From Elusimicrobiota bacterium (GTDB lineage Bacteria > Elusimicrobiota > Elusimicrobia > FEN-1173): a stretch of DNA of 64,000 bases. Of the stretch, positions 1-10,536 are shown in pieces. Location of the stretch: contig JADKCG010000006.1 in NCBI GenBank assembly GCA_016714745.1, positions 1 through 64,000 on the forward strand, in the 5' to 3' direction. The notes beneath the pieces are model-generated. The model saw nothing but the letters and a program-made list of their open reading frames with translations. It was not told the origin of the DNA and did not search any database. The number at the start of each line of letters is the position of its first letter. Within the stretch, counting starts at the first letter, position 1. The translations under genes were made by a program, and so were the position numbers.

Positions 1-1819
1 CAAGGTCGCGAGGCGGATTCCCATCGGCGGGCGGTCGCTGATATCGACCCGGACATCTACGACGCTGGGGCGGCCGGACTTAATGGCGGCCCGCACAGCG
101 GTTTCCACTTCGCCGGGACGTTCGACCCTAAACGCGAGGGCGCCGACGGCTTCGGCGATGCCGGCCGCGTCGACCCGGTGATTAAACAAAGACGTGCTGA
201 ATTTTCCTTTAAATTGAATGCTCTCGCCCATATGGACCATGCCGTGCCCGCCGTTATTGATGACGACCCACACCACCGGAATATTATTTTCCACGGCGGT
301 ATGAACTTCCATCCCGTTCATGGCAAACGAGGCGTCCCCCACCAGGGCCACCACGGGGCGGTCCTTGGCGGCCATCTTGCCGCCGATGGCGCCGGCCACC
401 GCATGCCCCATGGACCCAAACCCCATGTTAATGAAAAATGTCCCCGGAGACCTCACTTCAAAATAATGCAAGGCCCAGGCCATGACATTTCCAATGTCAA
501 CAAAGAGAATCCCGTCCGCCGGCATGGCGCGGCGAAGTTCCCCGATGATGCGTTGGGGCCGCAGGGGAGACTCCAAACTGTCCATGGCGGCCCGTTCATA
601 ACAGCGGGGTTTTCTTCTTTATTTTCCGGATAAAGTCAGCCATTCGTGCGCAAGCCGGGATGAAGCCAATGGTTTCCGCCGGATCTCAAAATCCAGTTCT
701 TTCAAGACCGGCTTTGCGTTCCCCACCAAGGCCACATCGACGGGGTAGTTCTTGCCGATTCCCCTCGGGTCAACGTCAATCTGCAACATCCACCGTTCTT
801 CTCCCACGCGGGGGTCCCAGGCATGACAGGAGGCTTCGCCAAAACTTGTCCCAATAGCGAGCAAAAGGTCCGTGTCTTTAGAAAGAATGGCCGCGTCAGC
901 CTGAGGAGATCCCGCCATCCCAAAAACCCCCAGGGAAAGGGCATGGTCCTTCTGGGAAAACGCCCTTGCCTTTCGGCGTCGTCGCCACGGGAATATTTAA
1001 CCGTTCCGCCAAGGCCAACAGCTCTTCATACCCGCGAGAAATGTGTACCCCGTAGCCCGCCAAGATAACAGGGCGCTTCGCGCGGAGGAGGAGTTTTGAT
1101 GCATCTTTGACAGATTGACGGTCGAACAGTTCTGAGGGCGATCGATACTGGGAGAGACGGCGGAGATCCGCGGGGGCTTCGGTTTTCATCATATCCGCTG
1201 GAAGGCTTAAGTGAATCGGGCCCGGACGGCCAGAAAGCCCTGCCCGCAAAAGGTGTCGGGTCACGTCGGCGATTTTTTCCGGCATCATGAGCATGACGCT
1301 GGCTTTTGTGACATCCCGAAACATATCGACGATATCAATACCGAGCGGGGAACTTTCTTGGGCGGCGCCCTTGCCGAAAGCCGAGAGGGCCACTTGTGCC
1401 GTCACGAGCAGAACCGGGACAGAGTCTCGGTAGGCGCAGGCGATGCCCGTCAACGCGTTGGTGGCCCCGGGGCCTGTGGTGGCGCAACAGACGCCCAGCC
1501 GGCCGGACACGCGGGCGTATCCGTCCGCCATGAATGCCGCGCCCCCCTCATGTTTGGCGATAATCGCCCGGATCTTTCCGCGATCAAAAATACCCTCAAA
1601 AAAAGGCATGAGCGGGCCGCCGGGAATTCCAAAAATGGTATCGACCCCTTCCTGTTCGAGATACGCCAAGAGGATCTGAACAGCGGGAAGAGTTTCTTGG
1701 ACGTGTTCGATGGGAGGGGGGGGTGGGGGAAGGATCTGGGGATCAACAGGGGCTTGAAGGACGGGGGAAGCAATGATTTCGGGAGTTGTTTCAGGAACCG
1801 ATGTCGCGTTGGGCGTCAT
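1..1819 (-). CDS. Acetolactate synthase-type thiamine pyrophosphate enzyme (partial, frameshifted)
   Basis: The protein belongs to the TPP-dependent acetolactate synthase/pyruvate oxidase family, which condenses or decarboxylates 2-oxo acids; branched-chain amino acid synthesis is the likeliest role. The N-terminal PYR domain carries the TPP-activating glutamate in KHEGGAAFMADGYAR, and the C-terminal PP domain carries GDASFAMNG followed about 30 residues on by NN, the Mg/TPP site. A proline-rich extension of about 35 residues precedes the catalytic domain, longer than in typical IlvB. The reading frame changes twice, near 905-945 and near 605-625, both beside short homopolymers; the protein otherwise reads through. 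The 3' end lies beyond base 1. No small regulatory subunit is visible. The family is certain; the exact substrate is not. Confidence 0.85.
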
Positions 1820-2061
1820 CTCGCATCACCTCATCACTTCCCCGCGCTACGCCGCGGGATCCTCAGTGAACAGGCTCTTTGAAAACTCAAAGGCCGCACG
1901 TTAAGGCGGAAGGCGGGTGGGGAGAAACGGCTCCGGACGCCTCCCAACGCCCTTCGCTCGGCCCCCCCCTGATGCGCTCGGGAAAGGCCAGATGAGTGTT
2001 AGTTTAAGCTTATTCTATAGCTCATTGTCAAACGCTGGATGTAAATTATTTGTAACAAAGA

Positions 2062-3378
2062 TCAGTTTCCGGAAGGGGCGGAGCGGCCGACGCTGTGGTA
2101 TTGGAAACCGAGGGCGGAGACGGCGGCCGGGTCGAAGAGGTTTCGCCCGTCGAGGAAAACCGGCGTTCGCAAAAGGGATTTCACCCTGGCCAAATCCGCT
2201 TCGCGGAACTCTTTCCATTCGGTGCACAGAAGGACGGCGTCGGCGCCTCTCGCGGCCTCGTAAGGCGTGCGGCAAAACCGAACATTTTTGAGATGGGTCC
2301 GCGCTTTCGTCATGGCCACGGGATCGTAGGCGTTCACGAAACAGCCCTCGGACTGAAGGCGGTGAATGATCTCGATCGCCGGGGAATTTCGCAGATCGTC
2401 AGTGTCGGGTTTAAAAGCCAGACCCCAGACAGCGATGGTTTTTTCGCGGAGGTTCCAGAGCGCCTTCTTTAAACGGTCCACCGCCCACAAGCGGGCATGG
2501 TCGTTGACCTCCCGCACAGCGCGCAAGATCTTGAAATCGACCCCGGCGCTTTCGGCCATATGAATGAAGGCGCTCACGTCTTTGGGGAAACACGATCCCC
2601 CATACCCCAGCCCCGCGCGAAGGAAAGACGCGCCGATGCGGGGGTCCGACCCCATGCCTTTCGTCACCATCGCCACATCGGCCCCCACGCGGTCGCAGAG
2701 TTCGGCCAAGGCGTTGGCGAAAGAAATTTTCGTGGCCAAAAACGAGTTGGAGGCGTGTTTGATCAGTTCGGCGCTTTTGATGTCGGTGACAATCAACGGC
2801 GCCTTCAGAGGCGCATACAACGCCCGCATCATGGTCTCGGCTTTTTCGGATTCGACCCCCACCACGATCCGGTCCGGTTTCATGAAATCCTGCACCGCCG
2901 ACCCTTCCCGCAGGAACTCCGGGTTGGACACCACATCAAAAGGCACGTTCTTTTTTCCGTGAAGCAAGAGCGTCTGGCGCACCTTGTCGCCGGTATTGAC
3001 CGGAACGGTGGATTTGTCAACAATGACCGTATAGCGACGAAGAATGTGACCCACTTGGCGAGCGACGGTTTCCACGTAAGAGAGATCCGCCTCACCGTTG
3101 GGCAGGGGCGGCGTATTGACAGCGATAAAAACATACTCGGCATTTTTCATGGCCTCTTCGAGCCGGGTGGTAAAATGAAGCCGCCGCGCCTTTCGGTTCG
3201 CCGCGACGACCTCCGGCAAGCCCGGTTCATAGATGGGGATATCGCCTTTTTTTAATAATTGAACCTTCGCGCGGTCGGAATCCACACACACCACGTGATG
3301 GCCAATCTCCGCCAAACACGCCCCCGTCACCAACCCCACGTATCCGCTTCCCACCACTGCCACATTTTTGGGTTTCAT
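2062..3378 (-). CDS. ugd: UDP-glucose 6-dehydrogenase
   Basis: Oxidises UDP-glucose to UDP-glucuronate with two NAD+, giving a precursor for surface polysaccharide. At 438 residues it is full length. The Rossmann motif GSGYVGLVTGACLAEIGH is at the N-terminus, and the catalytic cysteine is in GLGYGGSCFPKD near residue 257. The central dimerisation helix and C-terminal UDP-binding domain are present. It is the last gene of a minus-strand run and starts about 10 bp after the corrected end of the dTDP-glucose dehydratase gene, so the two are likely co-transcribed. I see no frameshift. Confidence 0.95.
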   Translation of the reverse strand: MKPKNVAVVGSGYVGLVTGACLAEIGHHVVCVDSDRAKVQLLKKGDIPIYEPGLPEVVAANRKARRLHFTTRLEEAMKNAEYVFIAVNTPPLPNGEADLSYVETVARQVGHILRRYTVIVDKSTVPVNTGDKVRQTLLLHGKKNVPFDVVSNPEFLREGSAVQDFMKPDRIVVGVESEKAETMMRALYAPLKAPLIVTDIKSAELIKHASNSFLATKISFANALAELCDRVGADVAMVTKGMGSDPRIGASFLRAGLGYGGSCFPKDVSAFIHMAESAGVDFKILRAVREVNDHARLWAVDRLKKALWNLREKTIAVWGLAFKPDTDDLRNSPAIEIIHRLQSEGCFVNAYDPVAMTKARTHLKNVRFCRTPYEAARGADAVLLCTEWKEFREADLARVKSLLRTPVFLDGRNLFDPAAVSALGFQYHSVGRSAPSGN

Positions 3379-3387
3379 AATCCGTCC

Positions 3388-4288
3388 TATTTTCTGAGAC
3401 GTAAACCGTATTGTCTTTTGTAATACGATTGAAAACCGCCTTTACGAGCCTTAATCGAACGCCACCACGTTTCATTGGCGCGGTACCAATCCACCATGTC
3501 CACGAGCCCCTGGGCGAAAATTTCCTCAAAATGAGGCGGGCCACGTCAATGTTTTTGTATTCCCGATCGCCCGCAATATTATAGATCTCCCCCGGCCGAC
3601 CCCGTTTCAACACCCGTTCCAGGGCTTCGCAATGGTCCAGAACGTGAATCCAGTTCCGGATGTTTAAACCGCGACCGTAAAGGGGAAGCGGGATTCCATC
3701 CAGTGCATTGGTAATGAAGAGCGGCAAAAACTTCTCGGGATGTTGGTGGGGTCCATAGTTATTGGTGCACCGAGTGATCAAAACCGGATACCCATGGGTG
3801 AGCCACTGGGACCGAACCACCAGGTCCGAGGCGGCCTTGGACGCGGCGTAAGGACTGGTGGGATCCAGAGGAGCGTCTTCCGGAGATTTTCCCTTTTCGA
3901 CAGAACCATACACCTCGTCCGTCGACACATGAACAAACCGCGGCACCCCGGCCTCCCGCGCCGCGTTCACCAGTGTGTAGGTGCCTTGCACGTTCGTCTG
4001 CAAAAACGGGTTCGCGTCCAAGAGAGACCGGTCCACGTGGGTTTCCGCGGCGAAATTAACCACCGCGTCGGCCCCAGGCAAAAGTCGTTTTACCGTTGGC
4101 GCGTGGCCGATATCGCCCCGCACAAACCGATGGCGCGGGGATTTAATGACCCCGCTCAGATTTTCCAAATTCCCCGCATACGTCAGTTTGTCCAGCGTGG
4201 TAATGTGATCGGTCGGATGTTTCCCCAGCCAGAACCGAACGAAATGGGACCCGATGAACCCAGCCCCTCCTGTCACGATCAGTTTCAT
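3388..4288 (-). CDS. rfbB: dTDP-glucose 4,6-dehydratase (one frameshift)
   Basis: A short-chain dehydrogenase-fold enzyme that converts dTDP-glucose to dTDP-4-keto-6-deoxyglucose in deoxysugar (rhamnose-type) synthesis. Visible motifs are GGAGFIGSHFVR for NAD binding, STDEVYG, and the catalytic TSPYAASKAASD. After about residue 250 the frame shifts near 3530. The alternative frame continues the family C-terminus (HFEEIFAQGLVDMVDWY and so on) to a stop at 3388-3390, so the long out-of-frame tail overlapping ugd is not real. The start ATG directly follows the LptD stop codon (TAAATG), and the RBS lies inside the upstream gene. Confidence 0.9.
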
Positions 4289-6535
4289 TTAGTCTCCTCG
4301 AGTGTCGCGGGCGGGATAGAATTGTTTTTCGTCGACGGTTGTTTTATTTGACCGCCCATCCAAATCGGTTTTTAAATCAAAACGAAAGAGCACTTCATGG
4401 ACCCCCGGACGTTCTTTATAAGTGACTCGCACAACCCAACAGTGAAGATTCCGTCGAATCACAAGATTCTTTTCTTTGAAATCGATCGCGTTGTATTGCA
4501 TGCCGCCGGTGCCGGTTGCCGTGTAATGCACGTCGCCCGACAGCCACCAGCCTCGCGTCAACTGAAACGCCACCCCGTTCACCAGATCGAGGGCTCCAGG
4601 ACGAAAGTTATTATAACTAAACCCAGCGGAAAAAAAAGACGTGTCGTCGGCCCCAAAGCGAACATCCAATACGCTGGATTGGGGTTTGGTCACGGGAAAA
4701 ACCTGAACGGTTTCTCGTCCACTGAGAGAAAACCATCGCCGGGGCCGAACCCCCATTTCAAAAGAAGGGGGTGAGAACCGCTGGCGGGGCGTCTCATAAA
4801 GGGGCAAAGCGGTATTCTGAGAAGAAGGGGAATCCCGTAAATCGTAGGTGGTGGACGCCCGTCCCCACACGGCGGACGAGGGACGGTAATTGGCGAATAA
4901 ATTCAACATATTCTGCTCCATGCCTTGGTCGGCGGCGGCGTGGTCGCGCCGAAAGGTGTTGGGAGTCCAGCGAACTTTGGTGCGGTATCCAAAATCATAA
5001 TCCAAATCCCGCGTGAGACGATGGCGCAGGTTTACCCCCGTCGACCCGGCCCCTTGCATGAGGTTGGCGGGGTCCAGCTCGTTTCCTTTCTGTTGCTGGG
5101 ACTGCCAACTCTCCGACAGGCCGACGCCGGGCTCCAGAGACAGGTTTTTTGTGAGCGGCAATCGCCAGGTCAACGCGGCGGCCCCATCGGCGTATTGGCG
5201 GTAATGGTCCAGCCCAGGAACGATCGGGTCTGTGTTCGGAGGATTCGCCTCGGGACGATCATACTCGTTTCTGAAATTGCCCCCGAAATTAAAATACGCG
5301 TTGGATTTCCCAAGCCGGAGCGCGGAAGATTGGAATCCCAGCTGAGGGAGAATGGTTAAGGAAGTGACATAACGGCTATTGACGGAATCGAGAGCCCGGT
5401 CATGTTGGACAAAAATACGGCTTGTGTACCAAGATCCGTTTCGGGTGAACGCCAGATCCGATTCGCCCAGTTGACGCGCGCGCTGATAATCGTCTCCGAG
5501 GAAAATGTTGTTGACATCCTGATCGCTCTGCATCGCCACATGGGACTGCACTTGCCAGCGGGGCGCCAGCTGTTGCCAATGGGCGTACCGAAGGTCCCAT
5601 CGTTTGCGATCATCGATTTTATCCTCGATTCGGTAATAAGAGACTGACCCCCTCACGGTCGTGGTGGAATAGGTGTACTCCGCCCCAAAACCGTTCCCGG
5701 CAAGGGAATAATAATCCCACAAAAGTTTGGCTTGGGAGTGGGGGGTGACGGGATAGGTGAACACGCTTTTTGCGAAATACCCATTGCGCTCGCTGTTTCC
5801 GGGACGAACGGTAAATGTCCAAGAGTTGTCTTTCAACGACCGGGTGTAATAGGGCGTGTAGAGAAAGGGGGTCTTTTCGGCCGCGGACCGAAGATGGACC
5901 GCGCTCATGCGATGGCGCACCCAGAAATTGGCCGTTCCCCCACGGAAATGGTAGTGCGGCGGATTCAATTCGCAACTGGTGAACGCGGCCCGCTCAATCC
6001 GGTAATGGGTCGGGCTGAGGCGCACCAAGCGACGCCCCCACGTGCGCCACAGGCCCTGCTGAATAAAAATGTTCTCAAACTCTCCTGTGGAATCGTCCCA
6101 ATTATATTGGAGGTTTTCCGCCAGGATCGACAACTCCTGGTCTTGCAGAAATATATGTCCGCGGGCCACGGCCTCCCGGCTGGACTGAAAAAGCGTCAGT
6201 TCATCCGCCTCCAACCGGGTCCCGCTGGAAATCAACACAGAATGTCCTTGAGCCACAACCACCTGGCTCGATAGATAGAGCGTCATTTCATCCGCCGCCA
6301 ACTGGGTACCGCTCGACACCGCCACGGCATGACCTCGGGCGATCACCACGTTATCGCTGGATCGATATTCCATAAAGTCACAGGTCAACGAGGCCGTAGA
6401 CAAAGACAGGACAGTGTCAGACGAGACATCCTCCGCGCGCAGGGAAGGAAGCAGAGCGCCTCCCAAAAAGAATACCCCCCCCAAAAAGGGTCGAAAACGA
6501 AACCACCGCCCAGGGTTCATTCGTTCAAAAATCAC
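4289..6535 (-). CDS. lptD: LPS-assembly outer-membrane protein LptD (OstA-like)
   Basis: A predicted outer-membrane beta-barrel that inserts lipopolysaccharide in the outer leaflet. At 748 residues it is close to the family length. An N-terminal signal peptide ends near the ALLPSLRA region at about residue 34. Residues 40-160 hold three OstA/LptA-type repeats (VVIARGHAVAVSSGTQLAAD, VVAQGHSVLISSGTRLEAD, AVARGHIFL). The rest is aromatic-rich, with alternating beta-strand patterns typical of the barrel. The start overlaps the stop of the ROK kinase by four bases (ATGA). Together with the heptose epimerase it implies a diderm cell with LPS. The family assignment is from repeat pattern and layout; the barrel region is poorly conserved. 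Confidence 0.8.
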   Translation of the reverse strand: MIFERMNPGRWFRFRPFLGGVFFLGGALLPSLRAEDVSSDTVLSLSTASLTCDFMEYRSSDNVVIARGHAVAVSSGTQLAADEMTLYLSSQVVVAQGHSVLISSGTRLEADELTLFQSSREAVARGHIFLQDQELSILAENLQYNWDDSTGEFENIFIQQGLWRTWGRRLVRLSPTHYRIERAAFTSCELNPPHYHFRGGTANFWVRHRMSAVHLRSAAEKTPFLYTPYYTRSLKDNSWTFTVRPGNSERNGYFAKSVFTYPVTPHSQAKLLWDYYSLAGNGFGAEYTYSTTTVRGSVSYYRIEDKIDDRKRWDLRYAHWQQLAPRWQVQSHVAMQSDQDVNNIFLGDDYQRARQLGESDLAFTRNGSWYTSRIFVQHDRALDSVNSRYVTSLTILPQLGFQSSALRLGKSNAYFNFGGNFRNEYDRPEANPPNTDPIVPGLDHYRQYADGAAALTWRLPLTKNLSLEPGVGLSESWQSQQQKGNELDPANLMQGAGSTGVNLRHRLTRDLDYDFGYRTKVRWTPNTFRRDHAAADQGMEQNMLNLFANYRPSSAVWGRASTTYDLRDSPSSQNTALPLYETPRQRFSPPSFEMGVRPRRWFSLSGRETVQVFPVTKPQSSVLDVRFGADDTSFFSAGFSYNNFRPGALDLVNGVAFQLTRGWWLSGDVHYTATGTGGMQYNAIDFKEKNLVIRRNLHCWVVRVTYKERPGVHEVLFRFDLKTDLDGRSNKTTVDEKQFYPARDTRGD

Positions 6536-7437
6536 TCCACCAGCAGGGCCGCGCCAGCGACCCCCAAATCGGAAGGGCGCTGAGAGACAACAACCCGAAC
6601 GGCGCGGGCCGACGTTTTGAATGCCCGCTGATTCATAATCTTCAGGGCGTTGGGTAAGAAAAGCGGGGCTCCCCGAGAAACGCCGCCGGTGAGTAAAACG
6701 GTGTCGGGGTTGAGCAGATTGACGAGGTTGGCCAGGGCGATCCCCAAAACACGGGAAGCCCTCTGCCAGACCGCCTTCGCCACGGGGTCACCGGCGCGGG
6801 CCCGTTTCTCCAGACTTATCGGATCCAGGCCATCCACGGTCCGCCCCTTAAGTTTGTACGCCGCCCGGGCAGAACGGACCAGAGCCGCTCCGCCCAAATA
6901 GGCTTCCAGGCATCCCCGACTCCCGCAGACACAGGATTCTCCGCCCGCTTCAACGATGATGTGCCCCACCTCGCCGGCCGTGCCCGTGGCGCCGCGGTAC
7001 AGCCGACCGTCAAAAACGAGCCCGCCGCCCACGCCTGTGCCCAAGGTGAGAACCACCAAATTATTCGAATGGCCCGCTAACTCCACGTGATAGGCGCCCC
7101 ACGCCGCAACGGTGGCATCGTTGTCCACACGAATCGGCAAGGGAAATTTCATCCGACGGAAATAATCGGCCAGTTTTACATTTTTCCACCCCAGGTTCGG
7201 GGAGAACCGAACAACGCCTCGTTCAGGATTCACGTCACCCGCCACGCCGATCCCCGTCCCTAAGATCGGGAAGGCCAGCCACTTCTCAGCGGCCAACCGA
7301 AGAGTTTTCACCAAGGTCCGTGGGTTCTTCACCGTTTCCACCTGAACGCGCTCCAGAATGCGGCCACGCTCGTCGACAAGAGCCATCTTGACCAACGTCC
7401 CCCCCAGATCCACCCCCAGCCGAAGACCCTTGCGCAT
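6532..7437 (-). CDS. ROK-family sugar kinase (glucokinase-like)
   Basis: A predicted ATP-dependent sugar kinase acting on glucose or a related hexose or amino sugar. The N-terminal phosphate loop reads VDLGGTLVKMALVD. The ROK signature LTLGTGVGGGLVF is followed by GEVGHIIVEAGG and the zinc-binding CVCGSRGCLEAYLGG. I take the ATG at 7437, which overlaps the folC stop by one base (TAATG); the longer upstream reading would run back into folC. This gives 301 residues, normal for the family. The substrate cannot be told from sequence. Confidence 0.88.
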   Translation of the reverse strand: MRKGLRLGVDLGGTLVKMALVDERGRILERVQVETVKNPRTLVKTLRLAAEKWLAFPILGTGIGVAGDVNPERGVVRFSPNLGWKNVKLADYFRRMKFPLPIRVDNDATVAAWGAYHVELAGHSNNLVVLTLGTGVGGGLVFDGRLYRGATGTAGEVGHIIVEAGGESCVCGSRGCLEAYLGGAALVRSARAAYKLKGRTVDGLDPISLEKRARAGDPVAKAVWQRASRVLGIALANLVNLLNPDTVLLTGGVSRGAPLFLPNALKIMNQRAFKTSARAVRVVVSQRPSDLGVAGAALLVE

Positions 7438-8738
7438 TACCGCCTCCTGAAATATTTCATAGCTTCGCCCACCAAATAGAGAGACCCCGCCACAAGAACC
7501 GGGGATGTTTTGTCTTTTGACGCCTCTTTCCAGGCCGCACGAAAATGGGGTGCGATTTCGGTGGGCAATCGACGGCGCCACAGGGCCGCCAGATCAATCA
7601 CCGGCCGTGCCCGGTCCGAAACGAGAGGCGTCACGATCACCCGGCGTGCCACGCCCGAAAGAGCCGCGGCAATTCCCTCGACATCCTTGTCTCGCAGACA
7701 GGAAAAAATCAACGTGGCCCGCTCCCCTCCCCAGGGCGACGCCTTCCAAGCGGCGGCCAACGCCCGGGCCGCCGCCGGGTTATGGGCGCCGTCCAACACC
7801 ACCGGGGGGGTCCGTTGAAGAACATCGAATCGCCCCGGCCAACGGGACCGGGCCACACCGTCTCTCATCGCCGCCCGACTTATTCGCCACCCTCTCCGAC
7901 GCAACACATGAAGAGCGGCCACCGCCAGCGCACCGTTTTGCGCTTGATGAGCCCCCCAGAACGGCACCGAAACACCGTCGTATGTTGCGTCCGGCAACGA
8001 CACACGCACCCGCGACCCCAAACCCCCGCGCTTCCCGCGAACAGAACCCCACTGGATTTCTTCACCCAGAGCCCAGGACGGCACGCCCTCTTCCGCCGCG
8101 AACCGTCGAGCCTCCGCGCGAAGGGAGGCCGGCAAATTTTGGAGGAGCGCCGTCCCCGTCCGCGCGATGCCGCGCTTTTCTAAATAGATGTGCCGAAGCG
8201 TGGGGCCCAACCATTCGGTGTGATCTAATCCGATGGAGGTGATGACCGAAAGCTCCGGTGCCGCCACCGCGTTCACCGCGTCCAGCCGACCACCGAGCCC
8301 CACTTCCAGAACGGCAATCTCAACCCCCTCCCGCGCGAACACCAGAAACGCGGCCAAAGTCTGAGCTTCAAATTCAGTTAACGCCAACCGATGTCGCCGC
8401 GTTAGGTCGGCCACGCAAACCGTGGCGCGGCGCCAGACAGCGGGGGACACAGGGGTCCCAACGACCTGGGCCCGCTCCCGCACGTTCACTAAGTGGGGCG
8501 ATGTGTAGAGCCCGGTGCGATACCCCGCGGTGCGAAGGCCAGACTCCACCATGGCACTCACAGACCCTTTCCCATTGGTTCCCCCCACCAGAACCGACGC
8601 AAAAGACTCTTCCGGATGCCCCAACAGGTCTAACGCCCGGCGCACCCGATCAAGACCCGGACGAATCCGCTGGGGAAAAATGGGGAGAGAAGAGGGCCGC
8701 CCCCTCGCGTGAAAGCGGTTCGGGCGGGCCGAGACCAT
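7437..8738 (-). CDS. folC: Bifunctional folylpolyglutamate synthase/dihydrofolate synthase
   Basis: Adds glutamate to dihydropteroate and to tetrahydrofolates in an ATP-dependent Mur ligase-type reaction in the cytosol. At 433 residues it has the usual length. The P-loop is GGTNGKGSVSAMVES near residue 53; a second conserved block is SVITSIGLDHTEWLG, and the C-terminal domain begins at VLDGAHNPAAARAL. The gene ends in a one-base overlap with the ROK kinase and begins about 60 bp after accD, so it is part of the same operon. Confidence 0.93.
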   Translation of the reverse strand: MVSARPNRFHARGRPSSLPIFPQRIRPGLDRVRRALDLLGHPEESFASVLVGGTNGKGSVSAMVESGLRTAGYRTGLYTSPHLVNVRERAQVVGTPVSPAVWRRATVCVADLTRRHRLALTEFEAQTLAAFLVFAREGVEIAVLEVGLGGRLDAVNAVAAPELSVITSIGLDHTEWLGPTLRHIYLEKRGIARTGTALLQNLPASLRAEARRFAAEEGVPSWALGEEIQWGSVRGKRGGLGSRVRVSLPDATYDGVSVPFWGAHQAQNGALAVAALHVLRRRGWRISRAAMRDGVARSRWPGRFDVLQRTPPVVLDGAHNPAAARALAAAWKASPWGGERATLIFSCLRDKDVEGIAAALSGVARRVIVTPLVSDRARPVIDLAALWRRRLPTEIAPHFRAAWKEASKDKTSPVLVAGSLYLVGEAMKYFRRR

Positions 8739-8798
8739 CAGACTAACCCGCCCTTTTCAGTCGGATCGCGGGATTCAAAGTAAAAATCCAGTTTTGAG

Positions 8799-9635
8799 TT
8801 ACGCCGCGGATGTGCGTGCGGCCAGGAAAAAAGCGAACAGATCCGCCAATCTCTGACGAAGCAGAGGGCGATCCACCACCATGTCCACCATGCCATGCTT
8901 CAAGAGAAACTCGGATTGTTGGAACCCTTGGGGAAGAGTTTGTCGAATGGTTTGCTCGATCACCCGGGGACCCGCGAAAGCGATCAGGGCTTTGGGTTCT
9001 GCCACGATCACATCGCCCAACATGGCAAAACTGGCTGTCACGCCGCCGGTGGTGGGGTCGGCCACAAGTGAAATGAAGGGGAGCCGCGCTTTCTCCAATC
9101 GCCCCAACGCCGCGCTGGTTTTCGCCATTTGAAAAAGAGAGAGAATGCCCTCTTGCATGCGGGCCCCGCCGGACGAGGAAACCACCAACACCGGGAGGGT
9201 GTCGGTGAGGGCGCGCTCAACAGCGAGCGTCACTTTTTCGCCCACCACGCTCCCCATGGATCCGCCCATAAACCCGAAATCCAATACGGCTGAAACGACG
9301 GACTGTCCCAAAATTTTTCCCACTCCCGCGAGGGCCGCTTCTTTTTCACCGGTTTTTTTTCGGCTCTCTTTCACGCGGTTCACATAGGAGTCTGAATCAT
9401 GAAACCCCAAAGGGTCCGCCGCCGTCAGATTTTCCGCAAATTCCACGAACGTCCCTTCGTCAAAGATCTGGGCGATCCGTTCGCGCGCGGTGGACCTCAG
9501 GTTGTAATGGCAGGTGGGGCAGACCTTGAGGTTTTTCTCCAGTTCTTTGTTGTAGATAATCTGTTCGCACTTGGGACACTTGGTCCAAAGCCCGTGAGGC
9601 ACGCGTTTTTTTTGTCCGGCTTCATCGACGGCCAT
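8799..9635 (-). CDS. accD: Acetyl-CoA carboxylase carboxyltransferase subunit beta
   Basis: Transfers the carboxyl group from carboxybiotin to acetyl-CoA to make malonyl-CoA for fatty acid synthesis, together with AccA (not in this window). An N-terminal zinc ribbon with two Cys pairs (CPKC and CPTC, 17 residues apart) and the crotonase-fold block SGGARMQEGILSLFQMAKT are diagnostic. I choose the ATG at 9635 because GGAG lies nine bases upstream; an ATG at 9641 is too close to the RBS and the longer reading to 9695 lacks support. About 278 residues, as expected. Confidence 0.93.
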   Translation of the reverse strand: MAVDEAGQKKRVPHGLWTKCPKCEQIIYNKELEKNLKVCPTCHYNLRSTARERIAQIFDEGTFVEFAENLTAADPLGFHDSDSYVNRVKESRKKTGEKEAALAGVGKILGQSVVSAVLDFGFMGGSMGSVVGEKVTLAVERALTDTLPVLVVSSSGGARMQEGILSLFQMAKTSAALGRLEKARLPFISLVADPTTGGVTASFAMLGDVIVAEPKALIAFAGPRVIEQTIRQTLPQGFQQSEFLLKHGMVDMVVDRPLLRQRLADLFAFFLAARTSAA

Positions 9636-9724
9636 AATCATATTCTCCTTTTTTTTCCGGACCCCTGTGGACAAGTTTAATTTCACACAAACCAAAACCG
9701 TCCCTGGAGAGGGAAATCAACGAC

Positions 9725-10507
9725 TTAGGCGCCATCCAACGCCCGCCGGAGCGAACGAACGAAAGGAACCAAGGGTTCCCGATTTTTCATGCGATGGATA
9801 AAAGCGGACCCCACGATCACCCCGTCCGCTTGGGCGGCGGCCTGGCGGGCCTGGGCCGCATCCGAAATACCAAACCCCACCGCGACCGGCACCGGGGATC
9901 GACGGCGCACATCCGCGATAAAAGTCCCCAACCCTTTCGGAAGCGCCCGACGAACGCCGGTCACGCCCGTCAACGAAACGGCGTAGAGGAACCCACGCGA
10001 CCGTCGGGCAATTTCAGTTCGGCGCGGAGGGGGAGTGGTGGGCGCCACAAGATAGATGAGGTGGATCCCCGCGGGACCGAGGGCTTTTTCGAGCGGGCCG
10101 CCTTCCTCAATGATGAGGTCCGGCACGATCACACCGTCCACCCCCGCGGTTCGGGCGCGACGGGCAAAAGAAGCGAGGCCCATTGTTTGGATTGGGTTCA
10201 TGTATGTCATGAGGACCACCGGCGTTTCGTGTGTCCTTCGAAACGTTTTAACCCAATCGAACAACCGAGCGGGGGTGATGCCACCCTCCAGAGCCTTTTG
10301 CGAAGAAAATTGAATGGTCGGCCCATCCGCAATAGGGTCAGAAAAGGGAACCCCAATCTCCACCAGGTCCACCCCGGCCTTCACAATCTCCCGCACCGCC
10401 CGATCCATGGCGGGAAGAGAAGGATACCCCCCGGTCACGTAGGCCATCAAAGCTTTTCGCCCTTGGGATTTTAATTCAATAAATACTTGGTCAATTCGGT
10501 TCACCAT
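9725..10507 (-). CDS. trpA: Tryptophan synthase alpha chain
   Basis: Cleaves indole-3-glycerol phosphate to indole and glyceraldehyde 3-phosphate; indole is channelled to TrpB. At 260 residues it is full length. Both catalytic acids are present: the Glu in DLVEIGVPFSDP and the Asp in the following ADGPTIQ. The phosphate-binding end of the TIM barrel is visible at VGFGISDAAQA and DGVIVGSAFI. It lies 30 bp after trpB, the usual gene order. The remaining trp genes are not nearby. Confidence 0.95.
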   Translation of the reverse strand: MVNRIDQVFIELKSQGRKALMAYVTGGYPSLPAMDRAVREIVKAGVDLVEIGVPFSDPIADGPTIQFSSQKALEGGITPARLFDWVKTFRRTHETPVVLMTYMNPIQTMGLASFARRARTAGVDGVIVPDLIIEEGGPLEKALGPAGIHLIYLVAPTTPPPRRTEIARRSRGFLYAVSLTGVTGVRRALPKGLGTFIADVRRRSPVPVAVGFGISDAAQARQAAAQADGVIVGSAFIHRMKNREPLVPFVRSLRRALDGA

Positions 10508-10536
10508 GGGGACCTATTCTATTAAGATTCCACTCC

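Noticed and set aside
1820..2061. Possible leader or riboswitch between ugd and the TPP enzyme gene
   Set aside because: A TTGACA and A/T-rich stretch near 2035-2000 are visible, but no matching -10, hairpin-terminator or known riboswitch core.
7505..8242. Long plus-strand reading frames rich in Pro and Arg opposite folC
   Set aside because: They are antisense shadows of a GC-rich gene whose minus-strand product carries clear folylpolyglutamate synthase motifs.
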